Part shown: in pieces, positions 1-7,605 of the stretch | How positions within the stretch are numbered: position 1 is the first letter of the stretch | How the letters are laid out: each line of letters opens with the position of its first letter | NCBI GenBank assembly: GCA_934394665.1 | Contig: CAKRRS010000022.1 | Location: forward strand, 1-35,616 | DNA: 35,616 nucleotides | Origin: an uncultured Acetatifactor sp. | Lineage (GTDB): Bacteria > Bacillota > Clostridia > Lachnospirales > Lachnospiraceae | Direction: 5' to 3' | Notes under the pieces: generated by a model | The model's database searches: none | What the model was told of the DNA's origin: nothing | The model's input: the letters and a program-made list of their open reading frames with translations, nothing else | Program-made: the position numbers and the translations under genes

Positions 1-7
1 CTCCTTT
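1..7 (-). promoter_or_regulatory. Ribosome binding site for a gene starting left of the window
   Basis: On the minus strand the window ends in AAAGGAG, a strong Shine-Dalgarno match. The start codon would lie just beyond the left edge. A TATTAT box a little upstream (about 19-24 on the plus strand) with a weak TTATGA element 17 bases before it could be the promoter, but only the -10 is convincing. The gene itself is not in the window. Confidence 0.45.
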
Positions 8-73
8 CAATATGTACTTATAATACTATTGATAAAATAATATCATAATGGTCGTGTTCATTCTCTCATATTT

Positions 74-97
74 CCCCTAAAAAATCTAGGGGTTTTT
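74..97 (+). terminator. Short hairpin with T-run, plus orientation
   Basis: CCCCTA (74-79) pairs with TAGGGG (87-92) around a 7-base loop and is followed on the plus strand by TTTTT (93-97). It has terminator form for plus-strand transcription, yet no plus-strand gene precedes it here. It may block antisense read-through, or be a structured leader for the gene that starts to the left. The stem is only six pairs, so confidence is limited. Confidence 0.35.
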
Positions 98-123
98 GAC
101 AATTTTTTTCATTACTTTCCATG

Positions 124-166
124 AAAAAACACCATATCTTCCTGCAAATGCACGAAAATATGGTGT
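124..166 (-). terminator. Rho-independent terminator after ppa
   Basis: ACACCATAT (129-137) is the exact reverse complement of ATATGGTGT (158-166). The loop is 20 bases and contains a further small TGCA/TGCA pairing. Read on the minus strand, the hairpin is followed by a run of T (complement of A124-A128). It lies about 30 bases past the ppa stop codon and is the expected end of this leftward transcription unit. Confidence 0.8.
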
Positions 167-196
167 CAGTTGATGATTAAAAATCAATTATCAGTA

Positions 197-748
197 TTAC
201 CAGCTCTTAATGAAGGTGTCGATATAGTTATCCAGGCACTTCTTGATAACCTCGATTGCTTCCTCTCTGTTGCCCTTTTCGTTTACAGCTGTTGTTTTAT
301 TCTCGAGAGCCTTATATACCGTGAAGAAATGCTCCATCTCATCCACCACATGTGTGGGCAGCTCGGAAATATCATGATAGCAGTTATAATTCGGATCATT
401 AAACGGAACCGCAATGATCTTCTCATCATTTTTACCGTTATCCAACATGGAGATTACACCGATGGGATAAGCTCTTACCAGTGTCATGGGCTGTACCGGT
501 TCGGAACACAGCAAAAGTACATCCAGTGGGTCACCGTCATCACCGTAGGTTCTGGGAATAAAACCATAGTTTGCGGGATAGTGGGTAGACGTATGCAGGA
601 TACGATCCAGGATCAGAAGTCCTGTCTCTTTGTCCAGCTCATATTTGTTCTTGCTTCCCTTGGAAATCTCAATGACACAGACAAAATCTGTGGGAGTGAC
701 TCTCTGGGTGCTCATGGTGTGCCAAATGCTTCCGTTTACTTCTTTCAT
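197..748 (-). CDS. ppa: Inorganic pyrophosphatase, family I
   Basis: Hydrolyses pyrophosphate to two phosphates in the cytoplasm, pulling forward biosynthetic reactions such as nucleic-acid polymerisation and aminoacylation. The 183-residue protein carries the family I metal-binding signature DGDPLD at residues 71-76, preceded by HYPANYGFIP at 56-65, and its length is normal for the family. The start at 748 has a GAGGAG ribosome binding site about eight bases upstream; a second ATG at residue 12 is less likely. It is the last gene of the leftward series, 79 bases after proA, and is followed by a clear terminator. A role tied to the proline genes is not implied; the enzyme is general housekeeping. 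Confidence 0.95.
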   Translation of the reverse strand: MKEVNGSIWHTMSTQRVTPTDFVCVIEISKGSKNKYELDKETGLLILDRILHTSTHYPANYGFIPRTYGDDGDPLDVLLLCSEPVQPMTLVRAYPIGVISMLDNGKNDEKIIAVPFNDPNYNCYHDISELPTHVVDEMEHFFTVYKALENKTTAVNEKGNREEAIEVIKKCLDNYIDTFIKSW

Positions 749-780
749 AATCTCTCTCCTCTTCTCTTCTATAGTTATTT

Positions 781-802
781 CCGATTACCATAAAATAATC
801 GG
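781..802 (-). other. Small hairpin between proA and ppa
   Basis: CCGATTA (781-787) pairs with TAATCGG (796-802) around an 8-base loop, 33 bases before the ppa start codon. There is no T-run on either side, so it does not look like a terminator. It may be a structured leader or chance. The 79-base gap between the genes shows no convincing promoter. Confidence 0.3.
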
Positions 803-827
803 AGAATACGCAAAAATATCCGCCCGG

Positions 828-2075
828 TTATCCGCGGATCTGTCCGTTGCCGTGGATCTTGTATTTATAGGACGTCAGTTCTTTCAATCCCATAGGGCCT
901 CTGGCATGCAGTTTCTGGGTACTGATGCCGATCTCCGCACCGAATCCGAATTCAAACCCATCCGTAAAACGGGTAGATGCATTCACATAAACACAGGCCG
1001 CATCCACTTCATTTAAGAATTTTTCAGCAGTCTCCGTATTTTCCGTCACGATGCACTCGGAATGTTTTGTATTATACCGATTGATATGTGCAATTGCCTC
1101 TTCCACACTGTCCACAGTTTTAATGGATAAAATATAATCCAGATACTCGGTTCCGTAATCTTCTTCCGCGGCAGGCACACAATCCGGTAAAATCTCACGT
1201 GTGCGTTCATCTCCGCGGAGTTCCACATTCTTTGTCTTTAATGCCTCTGCCATCCCGGGAAGGAACCGGTCACGAACTTCTCTGTGAACTACCAGTGACT
1301 CACAGGCATTGCAGACACCGATACGCTGTGTTTTGGCATTCATTAATATCTTTACCGCCATATCGACATCCGCATCCTTGTCCACATAGACATGGCAGTT
1401 GCCGGTTCCTGTCTCAATCACAGGAATCGTGCTGTTCTCCACCACACTGCGGATCAGTCCGGCGCCGCCTCTGGGGATCAGGACGTCCACATATTCTTTC
1501 ATCTTCATGAACTGTGCGGTAACGGCACGGTCGGTATCCTCGATCAACTGCACTGCGGTACGGGGCATTCCACAGGATTCCAACGCATCCTGTAATACTT
1601 TTACAATCGCAATGTTGGAATGGATGGCATCACTGCCGCCCTTTAAGATCACGGCATTCCCTGTCTTAAAACACAATCCGAAGGCATCCGCGGTCACATT
1701 GGGACGAGCCTCATAGATGATACCGATTACACCAAGCGGTACTCTGACCTTGTCGATCTTCAGCCCGTTGGGACGCTCAAAATGCTCTATCGTCTCACCG
1801 ATACAGTCCGGAAGCGCTGCAATCTGGTTCAGGCCCTCCGCAATCTGAGAAATCCGTTCAGAGGTAAGCTTTAATCGGTCAAGAAGTCCCGGATTCATAC
1901 CGTTTTTTCTGCCGTTTTTCAGATCCTGTGCATTCGCCGCAAGAATCTCTTCCTGCCTGTCGCACAGATCGTCAGCCGCCCTCTTAAGTGCCTTATTTTT
2001 TTCTTCTGTCGTAAGCTTCTGCAATAAATATTTGGTATTGCAGGCATTTTTTCCCAGTTCTAAAAGCTCTGCCAT
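828..2075 (-). CDS. proA: Glutamate-5-semialdehyde dehydrogenase (gamma-glutamyl phosphate reductase)
   Basis: Second step of proline synthesis: NADPH reduces gamma-glutamyl phosphate to glutamate-5-semialdehyde, which cyclises spontaneously. The 415-residue protein belongs to the aldehyde dehydrogenase superfamily. The catalytic cysteine is C255 within [10 protein letters not shown] (251-260), and [19 protein letters not shown] (113-131) is typical of ProA. I prefer the ATG at 2075, which gives MAELLELGK; an in-frame ATG at 2099 would add eight residues but lies on top of the AAAGG ribosome-binding sequence. The gene is separated from proB (2961-3830) by two small genes, a DUF896 protein and 5-formyl-THF cyclo-ligase. 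proC is not in the window. Confidence 0.95.
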   Translation of the reverse strand: MAELLELGKNACNTKYLLQKLTTEEKNKALKRAADDLCDRQEEILAANAQDLKNGRKNGMNPGLLDRLKLTSERISQIAEGLNQIAALPDCIGETIEHFERPNGLKIDKVRVPLGVIGIIYEARPNVTADAFGLCFKTGNAVILKGGSDAIHSNIAIVKVLQDALESCGMPRTAVQLIEDTDRAVTAQFMKMKEYVDVLIPRGGAGLIRSVVENSTIPVIETGTGNCHVYVDKDADVDMAVKILMNAKTQRIGVCNACESLVVHREVRDRFLPGMAEALKTKNVELRGDERTREILPDCVPAAEEDYGTEYLDYILSIKTVDSVEEAIAHINRYNTKHSECIVTENTETAEKFLNEVDAACVYVNASTRFTDGFEFGFGAEIGISTQKLHARGPMGLKELTSYKYKIHGNGQIRG

Positions 2076-2131
2076 CTTCTTTTCGCCTTTCCAAAACAAA
2101 TGCCTTCAAAATCCGGCACACCATTCTGACA

Positions 2132-2698
2132 TTATACCAAAATCACCTGATAAGGTTTTATATCGGTCTCTTCTGTCGGCACTTTCTCCACCTGCTGACA
2201 TTGAAATCCGATGCCGATACTTCGCAATCTGAGAGCTTCCTTATCATTCAGATACCGATCATAGAATCCGCTGCCGTATCCCATACGATTGCCGAGAGGA
2301 TCAAATGCACTTCCCGGCATCAGGAAAAGACATGTCCTGCAGCTTTCCGGATCAAAATGATAGCACTCCGTATCTCCCGCCGGTTCCAGGATTCCCTTGT
2401 AGCCGGTCTGCAATTCCTCCATAGAAAAGATACGGTAAAACTGCATTTCCCCCTTATCTTCCACTTTGGGAACATAAACCTTTTTACCGTCTTTCAGTGC
2501 ATTCACAAGGATCTCCGTCGTACAGATCTCACTTCCGTAACTGACAAAACCTAAAACCGTATCTGAAAGATAATACCACTGATGCCCCAGAATACGTTCC
2601 GTGATCAGAAGCTTTCCTCTGTTTCTCTCCTGCTCTGTCAGTGCCTCTCTTCGTGCCAGCACTTCTTTTCGGAGTTGTTTTTTCTGTTCTTTGATCAT
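2132..2698 (-). CDS. 5-formyltetrahydrofolate cyclo-ligase
   Basis: Converts 5-formyl-THF to 5,10-methenyl-THF using ATP, recovering a dead-end folate. The 188-residue protein has the family hallmarks: a basic N-terminus (KKQLRKEVLARR), PGSAFDPLGNRMGYGSGFYD at 128-147 with the glycine-rich phosphate loop, and the final PVQVIL-like strand KPYQVILV. Its ATG overlaps the stop codon of the upstream DUF896 gene (2695-2698, ATGA type), so the two are probably translationally coupled. Folate genes fhs and folD are also in this window but about 19 kb away. Its place between proB and proA looks like operon packing, not a known pathway link. Confidence 0.93.
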   Translation of the reverse strand: MIKEQKKQLRKEVLARREALTEQERNRGKLLITERILGHQWYYLSDTVLGFVSYGSEICTTEILVNALKDGKKVYVPKVEDKGEMQFYRIFSMEELQTGYKGILEPAGDTECYHFDPESCRTCLFLMPGSAFDPLGNRMGYGSGFYDRYLNDKEALRLRSIGIGFQCQQVEKVPTEETDIKPYQVILV

Positions 2699-2916
2699 TT
2701 CTTTTTCTTCTTGTAAGAGGGTTTCAGTTTCTCGATGGTGCCGTCAGGCCGTTCAATTTCGATATTATCCAGCTGCGCCTTCATGTTCCTCTTTATGCTG
2801 TCTACGTATTCCTGACGCAGAATAGATTGCTCCAGCTTCTCTTCGTCAGTCAGTCCCTCATTCTGTGATTTATGATAAAGCGCATTAATGCGCTTTATTC
2901 TCTCATCCATATTCAT
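2695..2916 (-). CDS. DUF896 / YnzC-like small protein
   Basis: A 73-residue helical protein matching the DUF896 (UPF0291) family: RIKRINALYHKSQNEGLTDE near the N-terminus, then a QSILRQEYVDSIKRNMKAQL helix and a short C-terminal tail ending in five lysines. Family members such as Bacillus YnzC fold as a two-helix hairpin; the biochemical role is unknown. The stop overlaps the start of the cyclo-ligase gene, and proB lies 44 bases upstream, so it seems to be part of the proline operon. The lysine-rich tail suggests nucleic-acid or ribosome contact, but that is a guess. Confidence 0.85.
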   Translation of the reverse strand: MNMDERIKRINALYHKSQNEGLTDEEKLEQSILRQEYVDSIKRNMKAQLDNIEIERPDGTIEKLKPSYKKKKK

Positions 2917-2960
2917 AATATTTCCCTGCCTTTCCCGTTGTACCTGCTTTTGCCAGCCAC

Positions 2961-3830
2961 CTAATTTTTATGCAGATTCTGGACAAACTCCGGCAGATCA
3001 AAGTTTTCATCCTTGTGTGCCACAAACAATGTACCTTCGTTTTCTCCGTTTAAAAGCCTGTGAAGGACACCGATATCCTTGCTGTTGGCAATGATCATAT
3101 CTACGTCTGAGCTGGTCGCAATCTTGGCAGCAATCATTTTCGTATTCATACCGCCGGTACCGACATTACTTCCGGTGGTCGTTTTTCCCATGTTCATAAA
3201 CTCATCGGTAAGTTCATCTACTTGTTCGATAAATTTTGCGTCCGGATTCTGTCTCGGATCATCGGTATAGAGACCGTCAATATCCGATAACAAAATCAAA
3301 AGATCCGCATCGATCAAAGCTGCCACGATTGCTGACAGAGTATCGTTGTCACCGATTTCGATTTCATAAGTAGCTACGGTATCGTTCTCGTTTACAACAG
3401 GAATTGCTCCCATTTTCAACAATTGTGTAAACGTATTGTGCGCATTATATCTGTTGAGATTATCCACAATCGTATTTTTCGTCATCAGTATCTGCGCCGC
3501 AATATGATTATATTCCGCAAAAAGCTTCTGATAGGTCATCATCAGTCTTGCCTGGCCGATGGCCGAGCAGGCCTGTTTTACTGCCATGGCTTCCGCCTGT
3601 GTCTGCCCCTCTGTTGTCTTAAGATTCACCGCTTTTTTGCCGACTGCGATTGCACCGGAAGTCACCAGTACGACTTCCTTCCCCTGGTTGCTGATATCGC
3701 AGAGTTCTCTGACCAGCTTTTCCAGACGGATGTAATCCAGATCTCCGGTCTGTGCATGCTGCAGAGAAGAAGAACCGATCTTGACAACGATTCTTTTTTT
3801 GTTTTTGATTAGTTCCCTTAGGTTATTCAC
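2961..3830 (-). CDS. proB: Glutamate 5-kinase, short form without PUA domain
   Basis: First and committed step of proline synthesis: ATP-dependent phosphorylation of glutamate. The 289-residue protein is the amino-acid kinase domain only: VVKIGSSSL near residues 15-23, VTSGAIAVG (55-63), VVNENDTVA in the middle and GSNVGTGGMNTKMIAA in the C-terminal third. Many ProB proteins carry a further C-terminal PUA domain of about 80-90 residues; here it is absent, as in several Clostridia, and the gene looks intact. The start is GTG at 3830, with AAAGG about eight bases upstream; no ATG suits the family N-terminus better. Feedback control by proline is expected from the family but not visible in sequence. 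Confidence 0.93.
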   Translation of the reverse strand: MNNLRELIKNKKRIVVKIGSSSLQHAQTGDLDYIRLEKLVRELCDISNQGKEVVLVTSGAIAVGKKAVNLKTTEGQTQAEAMAVKQACSAIGQARLMMTYQKLFAEYNHIAAQILMTKNTIVDNLNRYNAHNTFTQLLKMGAIPVVNENDTVATYEIEIGDNDTLSAIVAALIDADLLILLSDIDGLYTDDPRQNPDAKFIEQVDELTDEFMNMGKTTTGSNVGTGGMNTKMIAAKIATSSDVDMIIANSKDIGVLHRLLNGENEGTLFVAHKDENFDLPEFVQNLHKN

Positions 3831-3901
3831 GTGAATGCCTTTCTGTGTCTGAAATCTTCCTTGCTAAAACGCTTTTATTCTATCTTATTTTTTCTGATAC
3901 G

Positions 3902-5542
3902 TCAACGCTGTGGTGGGGCAAACTGTGAAGCAATCCTCTCTGCCACGCGGATACCGTCCATGGCAGCAGATGTGATACCACCGGCATATCCTGCGCCCTC
4001 TCCACAAGGATAACAGCCGCGGATCGCCGATTGCAGATCATCATCTCTTTCAATGCGTACCGGAGAAGATGTCCTGCTCTCCACACCGGTCAGAATCGCC
4101 TGCGGCGATGCAAAGCCGTGAATCTGTCTGTCAAAGCCGTCCATTCCTTCGACGAATGCCTGATTGCAGTCTCCGGGCAGAATCCCTGTAAGATCCGTCC
4201 ACTCATAAGCTCCTTTACACTGTGGTTCTAAACTATGCAATCCATAGTTTTCCTGTAAGGGGCGTTCATCCGGCTTTTCTCCGGTCACTTTCTCCCTGAA
4301 ATCACCGTAATGCTGCACAGGCAGTTTCCCCTTTCCTAATTCATACGCTTTCTGTTCCAGGGTACGTTGAAATGCGATCCCTGCTAACGGATGGTCAGAA
4401 CCGTAATCCTTGGGTGTCACCGACACAACAATGGCACTGTTTGCATTTTTCCCGTCACGTCCGCTGTAACTCATACCGTTGACCGCAAGCCTGCCGGGTT
4501 CCGAAGAGGCATTTACCACATAGCCTCCCGGACACATACAAAAAGAGTATACGCCTCTGCCGGTACTCGTCTTCGCCGTAACCTTGTAAGCAGCGGCTCC
4601 CAGCCCCCGTACCTTTTCTGCGCCATATTGACTGTGATTAATCAGTGCCTGCGGATGTTCCACACGGAACCCCACAGCAAACGGTTTTGCCGTCATAGGG
4701 AACTTTTTTTCATATAACATGGTGAACGTATCTCTCGCACTGTGTCCGGGTGCCAGTACTACCTGTTCACAGCAGATTACATCCTTGTTGTTTACCCTTA
4801 CACCGGTCACCTGTCCGTTTTCTGTCAGGATCTCGGTCACTTTGCTGTGAAAATGCACTTCTCCGCCCAGGCGGATGATTTCTTCCCTCATACTTTTAAC
4901 GACTTTACTCAGGACATCCGTGCCGATATGTGGCTTTGCCTGGTATACAATTGCCGGATCCGCGCCATGTTTTACAAAGGTCTTAAGAACCTCTGTATTG
5001 CGTCCGTATTTATCTTTAACCAGAGTATTCAGCTTGCCGTCGGAAAATGTTCCCGCGCCGCCCTCGCCGAACTGTACATTAGATTCCGGCAGAAGTACTC
5101 CGGTCTCCCAGAATTTCTCCACATCTGCCTGTCTTGTCTCTACATCGGCGCCTCTCTCCAGAATCACAGGGGCATAACCGTGGCTTGCAAGATAATAGGC
5201 ACAGAACAATCCTGCCGGTCCGAATCCGATAATCACGGTTCGGTGCTTTTGCGGTACGGTTCCGCTCTCCGGGAAACAATACATCGTATCTTCCGCAAGC
5301 AGCACATTCGCCTTTCCCAGTCTGCGACAGGCATCTTTGTATACTTTTTCCTCTTTTTTTACAGATACATTGACACTATAGCTATAAAATAAATCCGGTT
5401 TTTTTCTCGCATCCAGTGACTGCCTGATGATCTCAAGTTCCAGAATATCCGATTCCGGGATTCGCAGACTTTGTGCCGTTTTATGTAGTAACTGCTCCCT
5501 CGTGTGATTTACAGGAAGCTTTAGTTGATTCAATCTGATCAT
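3902..5542 (-). CDS. FAD-dependent oxidoreductase (COG2509-type)
   Basis: A 546-residue flavoprotein of the widespread but poorly characterised COG2509 group. After an N-terminal region of about 95 residues unrelated to FAD binding, a dinucleotide fold begins at TVIIGFGPAGLFCAYYLASH (GFGPAG 106-111). The C-terminus has CGEGAGYAGGITSAAMDG, the family's second FAD contact. I chose ATG at 5542 because it overlaps the stop of the upstream flavoprotein gene (ATGA) and gives the family-like MIRLNQLKLP; the longer reading from 5602 lies inside that gene. Substrate unknown. No transmembrane segment or metal-cluster motif is obvious. Translational coupling to the neighbouring flavoprotein suggests related functions. 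Confidence 0.88.
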   Translation of the reverse strand: MIRLNQLKLPVNHTREQLLHKTAQSLRIPESDILELEIIRQSLDARKKPDLFYSYSVNVSVKKEEKVYKDACRRLGKANVLLAEDTMYCFPESGTVPQKHRTVIIGFGPAGLFCAYYLASHGYAPVILERGADVETRQADVEKFWETGVLLPESNVQFGEGGAGTFSDGKLNTLVKDKYGRNTEVLKTFVKHGADPAIVYQAKPHIGTDVLSKVVKSMREEIIRLGGEVHFHSKVTEILTENGQVTGVRVNNKDVICCEQVVLAPGHSARDTFTMLYEKKFPMTAKPFAVGFRVEHPQALINHSQYGAEKVRGLGAAAYKVTAKTSTGRGVYSFCMCPGGYVVNASSEPGRLAVNGMSYSGRDGKNANSAIVVSVTPKDYGSDHPLAGIAFQRTLEQKAYELGKGKLPVQHYGDFREKVTGEKPDERPLQENYGLHSLEPQCKGAYEWTDLTGILPGDCNQAFVEGMDGFDRQIHGFASPQAILTGVESRTSSPVRIERDDDLQSAIRGCYPCGEGAGYAGGITSAAMDGIRVAERIASQFAPPQR

Positions 5543-6777
5543 GCTTGCTCCTCTTTGCCTGCCGCATGGCATCCTGCCAGATAGCCGCTGCTCCAGGCCC
5601 ACTGTAGATTATAGCCACCGCATCTTCCATCGACATCCAATATTTCACCGGCAAAATACACACCGGGACAAAGCCTGGATTCCATGGTTTCTTCCACCTG
5701 CGACAGATCAATTCCGCCCGCGGATACCTGTGCATTTTCATAAGGGTTGCTCTCGGTGATCTGCAATCGGAAGTTCCTGCACAGTGCATAGAAATACTGT
5801 ATTTTTTCTTCCGGGATCTCCTTCATGGGCGTTGCCGGTTTGATACCTGCCAGTTTTAAAAGTGCACTTGTCAGTTTCTTATGTAACAGACCGGTAAAGA
5901 ATTCTTCCGCTGTCCGTTCTCCCTGTAAAAGTCGTCTTCCTGCCTGTAGTTTCTCATACTCCTCTATAGATAGCTCCGGTAGAAAATCGATCTGAGCAAA
6001 TACGTTCTTCCGGTCTCTAAGCAAATAATTGACCGTGCGGCTCAGCTGGAACACCGGGATGCCGGAAATACCATATTCCGTAAGCTGTAATTCTCCTCTT
6101 TCAGCACAGTACTTCCTGCCGTCACAGAACACCGTAATCATACTGTCTGCCCGTACTCCTGCAATGCTTTTCAAAACATCCGTTTCCAGACAACGAAGCT
6201 GTACCAGTGCCGGTACCGGGGCGACGCAATGATGTCCGAGTTTTTTGGCCAGTTTCCAACCGCTTCCGTCCGAGCCGGTACCGGGCGCCGCCTTTCCGCC
6301 GCAGGTTACAATGACCGCGTCAAATTCCCTGGATTTCCTTCCGTCACTGACACAGAGTCTGCCGGAGGGAAGCCGCTCTATGTTCTGGATCTTGCATTCA
6401 TATTCTATTGCCACATCCAGTGCCTTCAGTTCATATCTGAGCACATCCAGTACAGCGGATGCCTGTTCACAGACCGGATAGAGATAACCGTTTTTTTCCT
6501 TTATCAGCAGCCCGATGCTCTGAAAAAAGCGGATCGTATCCTCTGTTGTAAATCGATTCAGAACGCTTTCGATCAGTGTCTTATCTCCGCCATGGTAACA
6601 TTCCACAGAAAGTTCTCTGTTTCCCAAATTGCACTTTCCGTTTCCTGTCTGCAATATCTTTTTGCCGACACGGTCATTTCGCTCCAGGATCGTGACCTGT
6701 GCCCCTTCTCTTGCCGCTGTTATGGCAGCCATCAATCCTGCGGCACCACCGCCTATGATTCCTATCGTTCTCTTCAT
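5539..6777 (-). CDS. HI0933/BaiN-family flavoprotein
   Basis: A 412-residue NAD(P)/FAD-dependent oxidoreductase of the HI0933 family. Visible motifs are the N-terminal GGGAAG (9-14), GKKILQTGNGKCNLGN (38-53), and near the C-terminus YFAGEILDVDGRCGGYNLQW, all characteristic of the family. The flavoprotein BaiN, proposed to act in bile-acid 7-dehydroxylation, is a member, but most homologues have no assigned substrate and nothing here points to bile-acid genes. The ATG at 6777 has an AAGGTGA site six bases upstream. The stop overlaps the next flavoprotein gene. Ninety-one bases separate it from the BofC-like gene; that gap shows no clear terminator. Confidence 0.9.
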   Translation of the reverse strand: MKRTIGIIGGGAAGLMAAITAAREGAQVTILERNDRVGKKILQTGNGKCNLGNRELSVECYHGGDKTLIESVLNRFTTEDTIRFFQSIGLLIKEKNGYLYPVCEQASAVLDVLRYELKALDVAIEYECKIQNIERLPSGRLCVSDGRKSREFDAVIVTCGGKAAPGTGSDGSGWKLAKKLGHHCVAPVPALVQLRCLETDVLKSIAGVRADSMITVFCDGRKYCAERGELQLTEYGISGIPVFQLSRTVNYLLRDRKNVFAQIDFLPELSIEEYEKLQAGRRLLQGERTAEEFFTGLLHKKLTSALLKLAGIKPATPMKEIPEEKIQYFYALCRNFRLQITESNPYENAQVSAGGIDLSQVEETMESRLCPGVYFAGEILDVDGRCGGYNLQWAWSSGYLAGCHAAGKEEQA

Positions 6778-6868
6778 GGTAATTCACCTTACTTGTTTAT
6801 TATCAAAATAACAGGCTCCAAAACTCCGTACGATTCGCATAAAACCAAATCTCTTTATCATTAAAAAG

Positions 6869-7522
6869 TTAAGAAGAATACGTTTCCAGAAAATCGTACA
6901 ACGCTTCCTCATCCTGCACAAACAGCATATCCATAATCTGGAGCTGTATCTTTTCCGGCAGCGTTTCCAGCCGGATTCCGGTATTAATATACACCGTGGA
7001 CTGATCTTGCAGATATACGATCACTTCATTATCTTTTACCGCCAGATAAAAGCTTTCACTCGGCTGCAGGTAGCGATAATCCATGCGGATCACCACTTTT
7101 TCCCGGGAAAATGAAAGTACCTCCAGTCCGACGAAGCCCCTCTCCACTTCCGAAAGCGGTGGATGTGCCGCATAAAGCTCCATGGATTCCAAAAATCTCT
7201 CTCTGTTCATTCCGATATATTTATGTGGCACCTTCCACGACGTTTCAACAGAAGTATTGCGCAAAACGTCCGTTTCCTTAAGCACATATTCCGTATCGGC
7301 ACAGAGCGTATCCCCCGAACTTAAGACTTCCGCGCTCTCCGGCACTTCCTCTATATTGTTTCCGGGGCTTTCCGTCAAGACGTCCGGAAGCGCCTCCTGA
7401 TGAAGTTGTCCTACATTTCCCGGATAAAAAAAGCGGATCCCCCAGACTCCCAGGAACACCCCGAGTCCTAAGAAAAAGACCGGAATCACAAAAAAGTAAC
7501 TGATACGTTTTACAAATTTCAT
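6869..7522 (-). CDS. Membrane-anchored protein with BofC-like C-terminal domain (putative)
   Basis: A 217-residue protein with a single N-terminal membrane segment (about residues 8-29), then an extracytoplasmic low-complexity stretch (38-75) and a C-terminal domain. The last 60 residues, with FYLAVKDNEVIVYL followed by an LPE turn, a helix and LYDFLETYSS, resemble my recollection of the BofC C-terminal domain: a small beta unit, then LPE, then a helix ending in a Y/L-SS tail. BofC modulates sigma-K checkpoint signalling in Bacillus, but clostridial proteins sharing this domain have no proven role. Adjacent yqfC/yqfD and a SpoVB-type gene fit sporulation. Similarity is by eye, so the call is tentative. 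Confidence 0.45.
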   Translation of the reverse strand: MKFVKRISYFFVIPVFFLGLGVFLGVWGIRFFYPGNVGQLHQEALPDVLTESPGNNIEEVPESAEVLSSGDTLCADTEYVLKETDVLRNTSVETSWKVPHKYIGMNRERFLESMELYAAHPPLSEVERGFVGLEVLSFSREKVVIRMDYRYLQPSESFYLAVKDNEVIVYLQDQSTVYINTGIRLETLPEKIQLQIMDMLFVQDEEALYDFLETYSS

Positions 7523-7605
7523 ACTGCCTCACATCCAGACGTTAATGTTCACTCTTTGTATCAGTATCAGTTCTTTTTTAGAAAATATACATCCATATAA
7601 CGGTT

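Noticed and set aside
170..793. Long plus-strand open frame opposite ppa
   Set aside because: It mirrors the pyrophosphatase gene, has no ribosome binding site and its translation looks like no known family. The same applies to other long plus-strand frames, such as 4742-5392, 6229-6864, 17673-18638 and 18526-19314.
7523..7605. Sigma-E-like boxes before the BofC-like gene (GTATATT, 15 bases, GATACTGA)
   Set aside because: The -10 matches only 4 of 8 positions; too weak to annotate.
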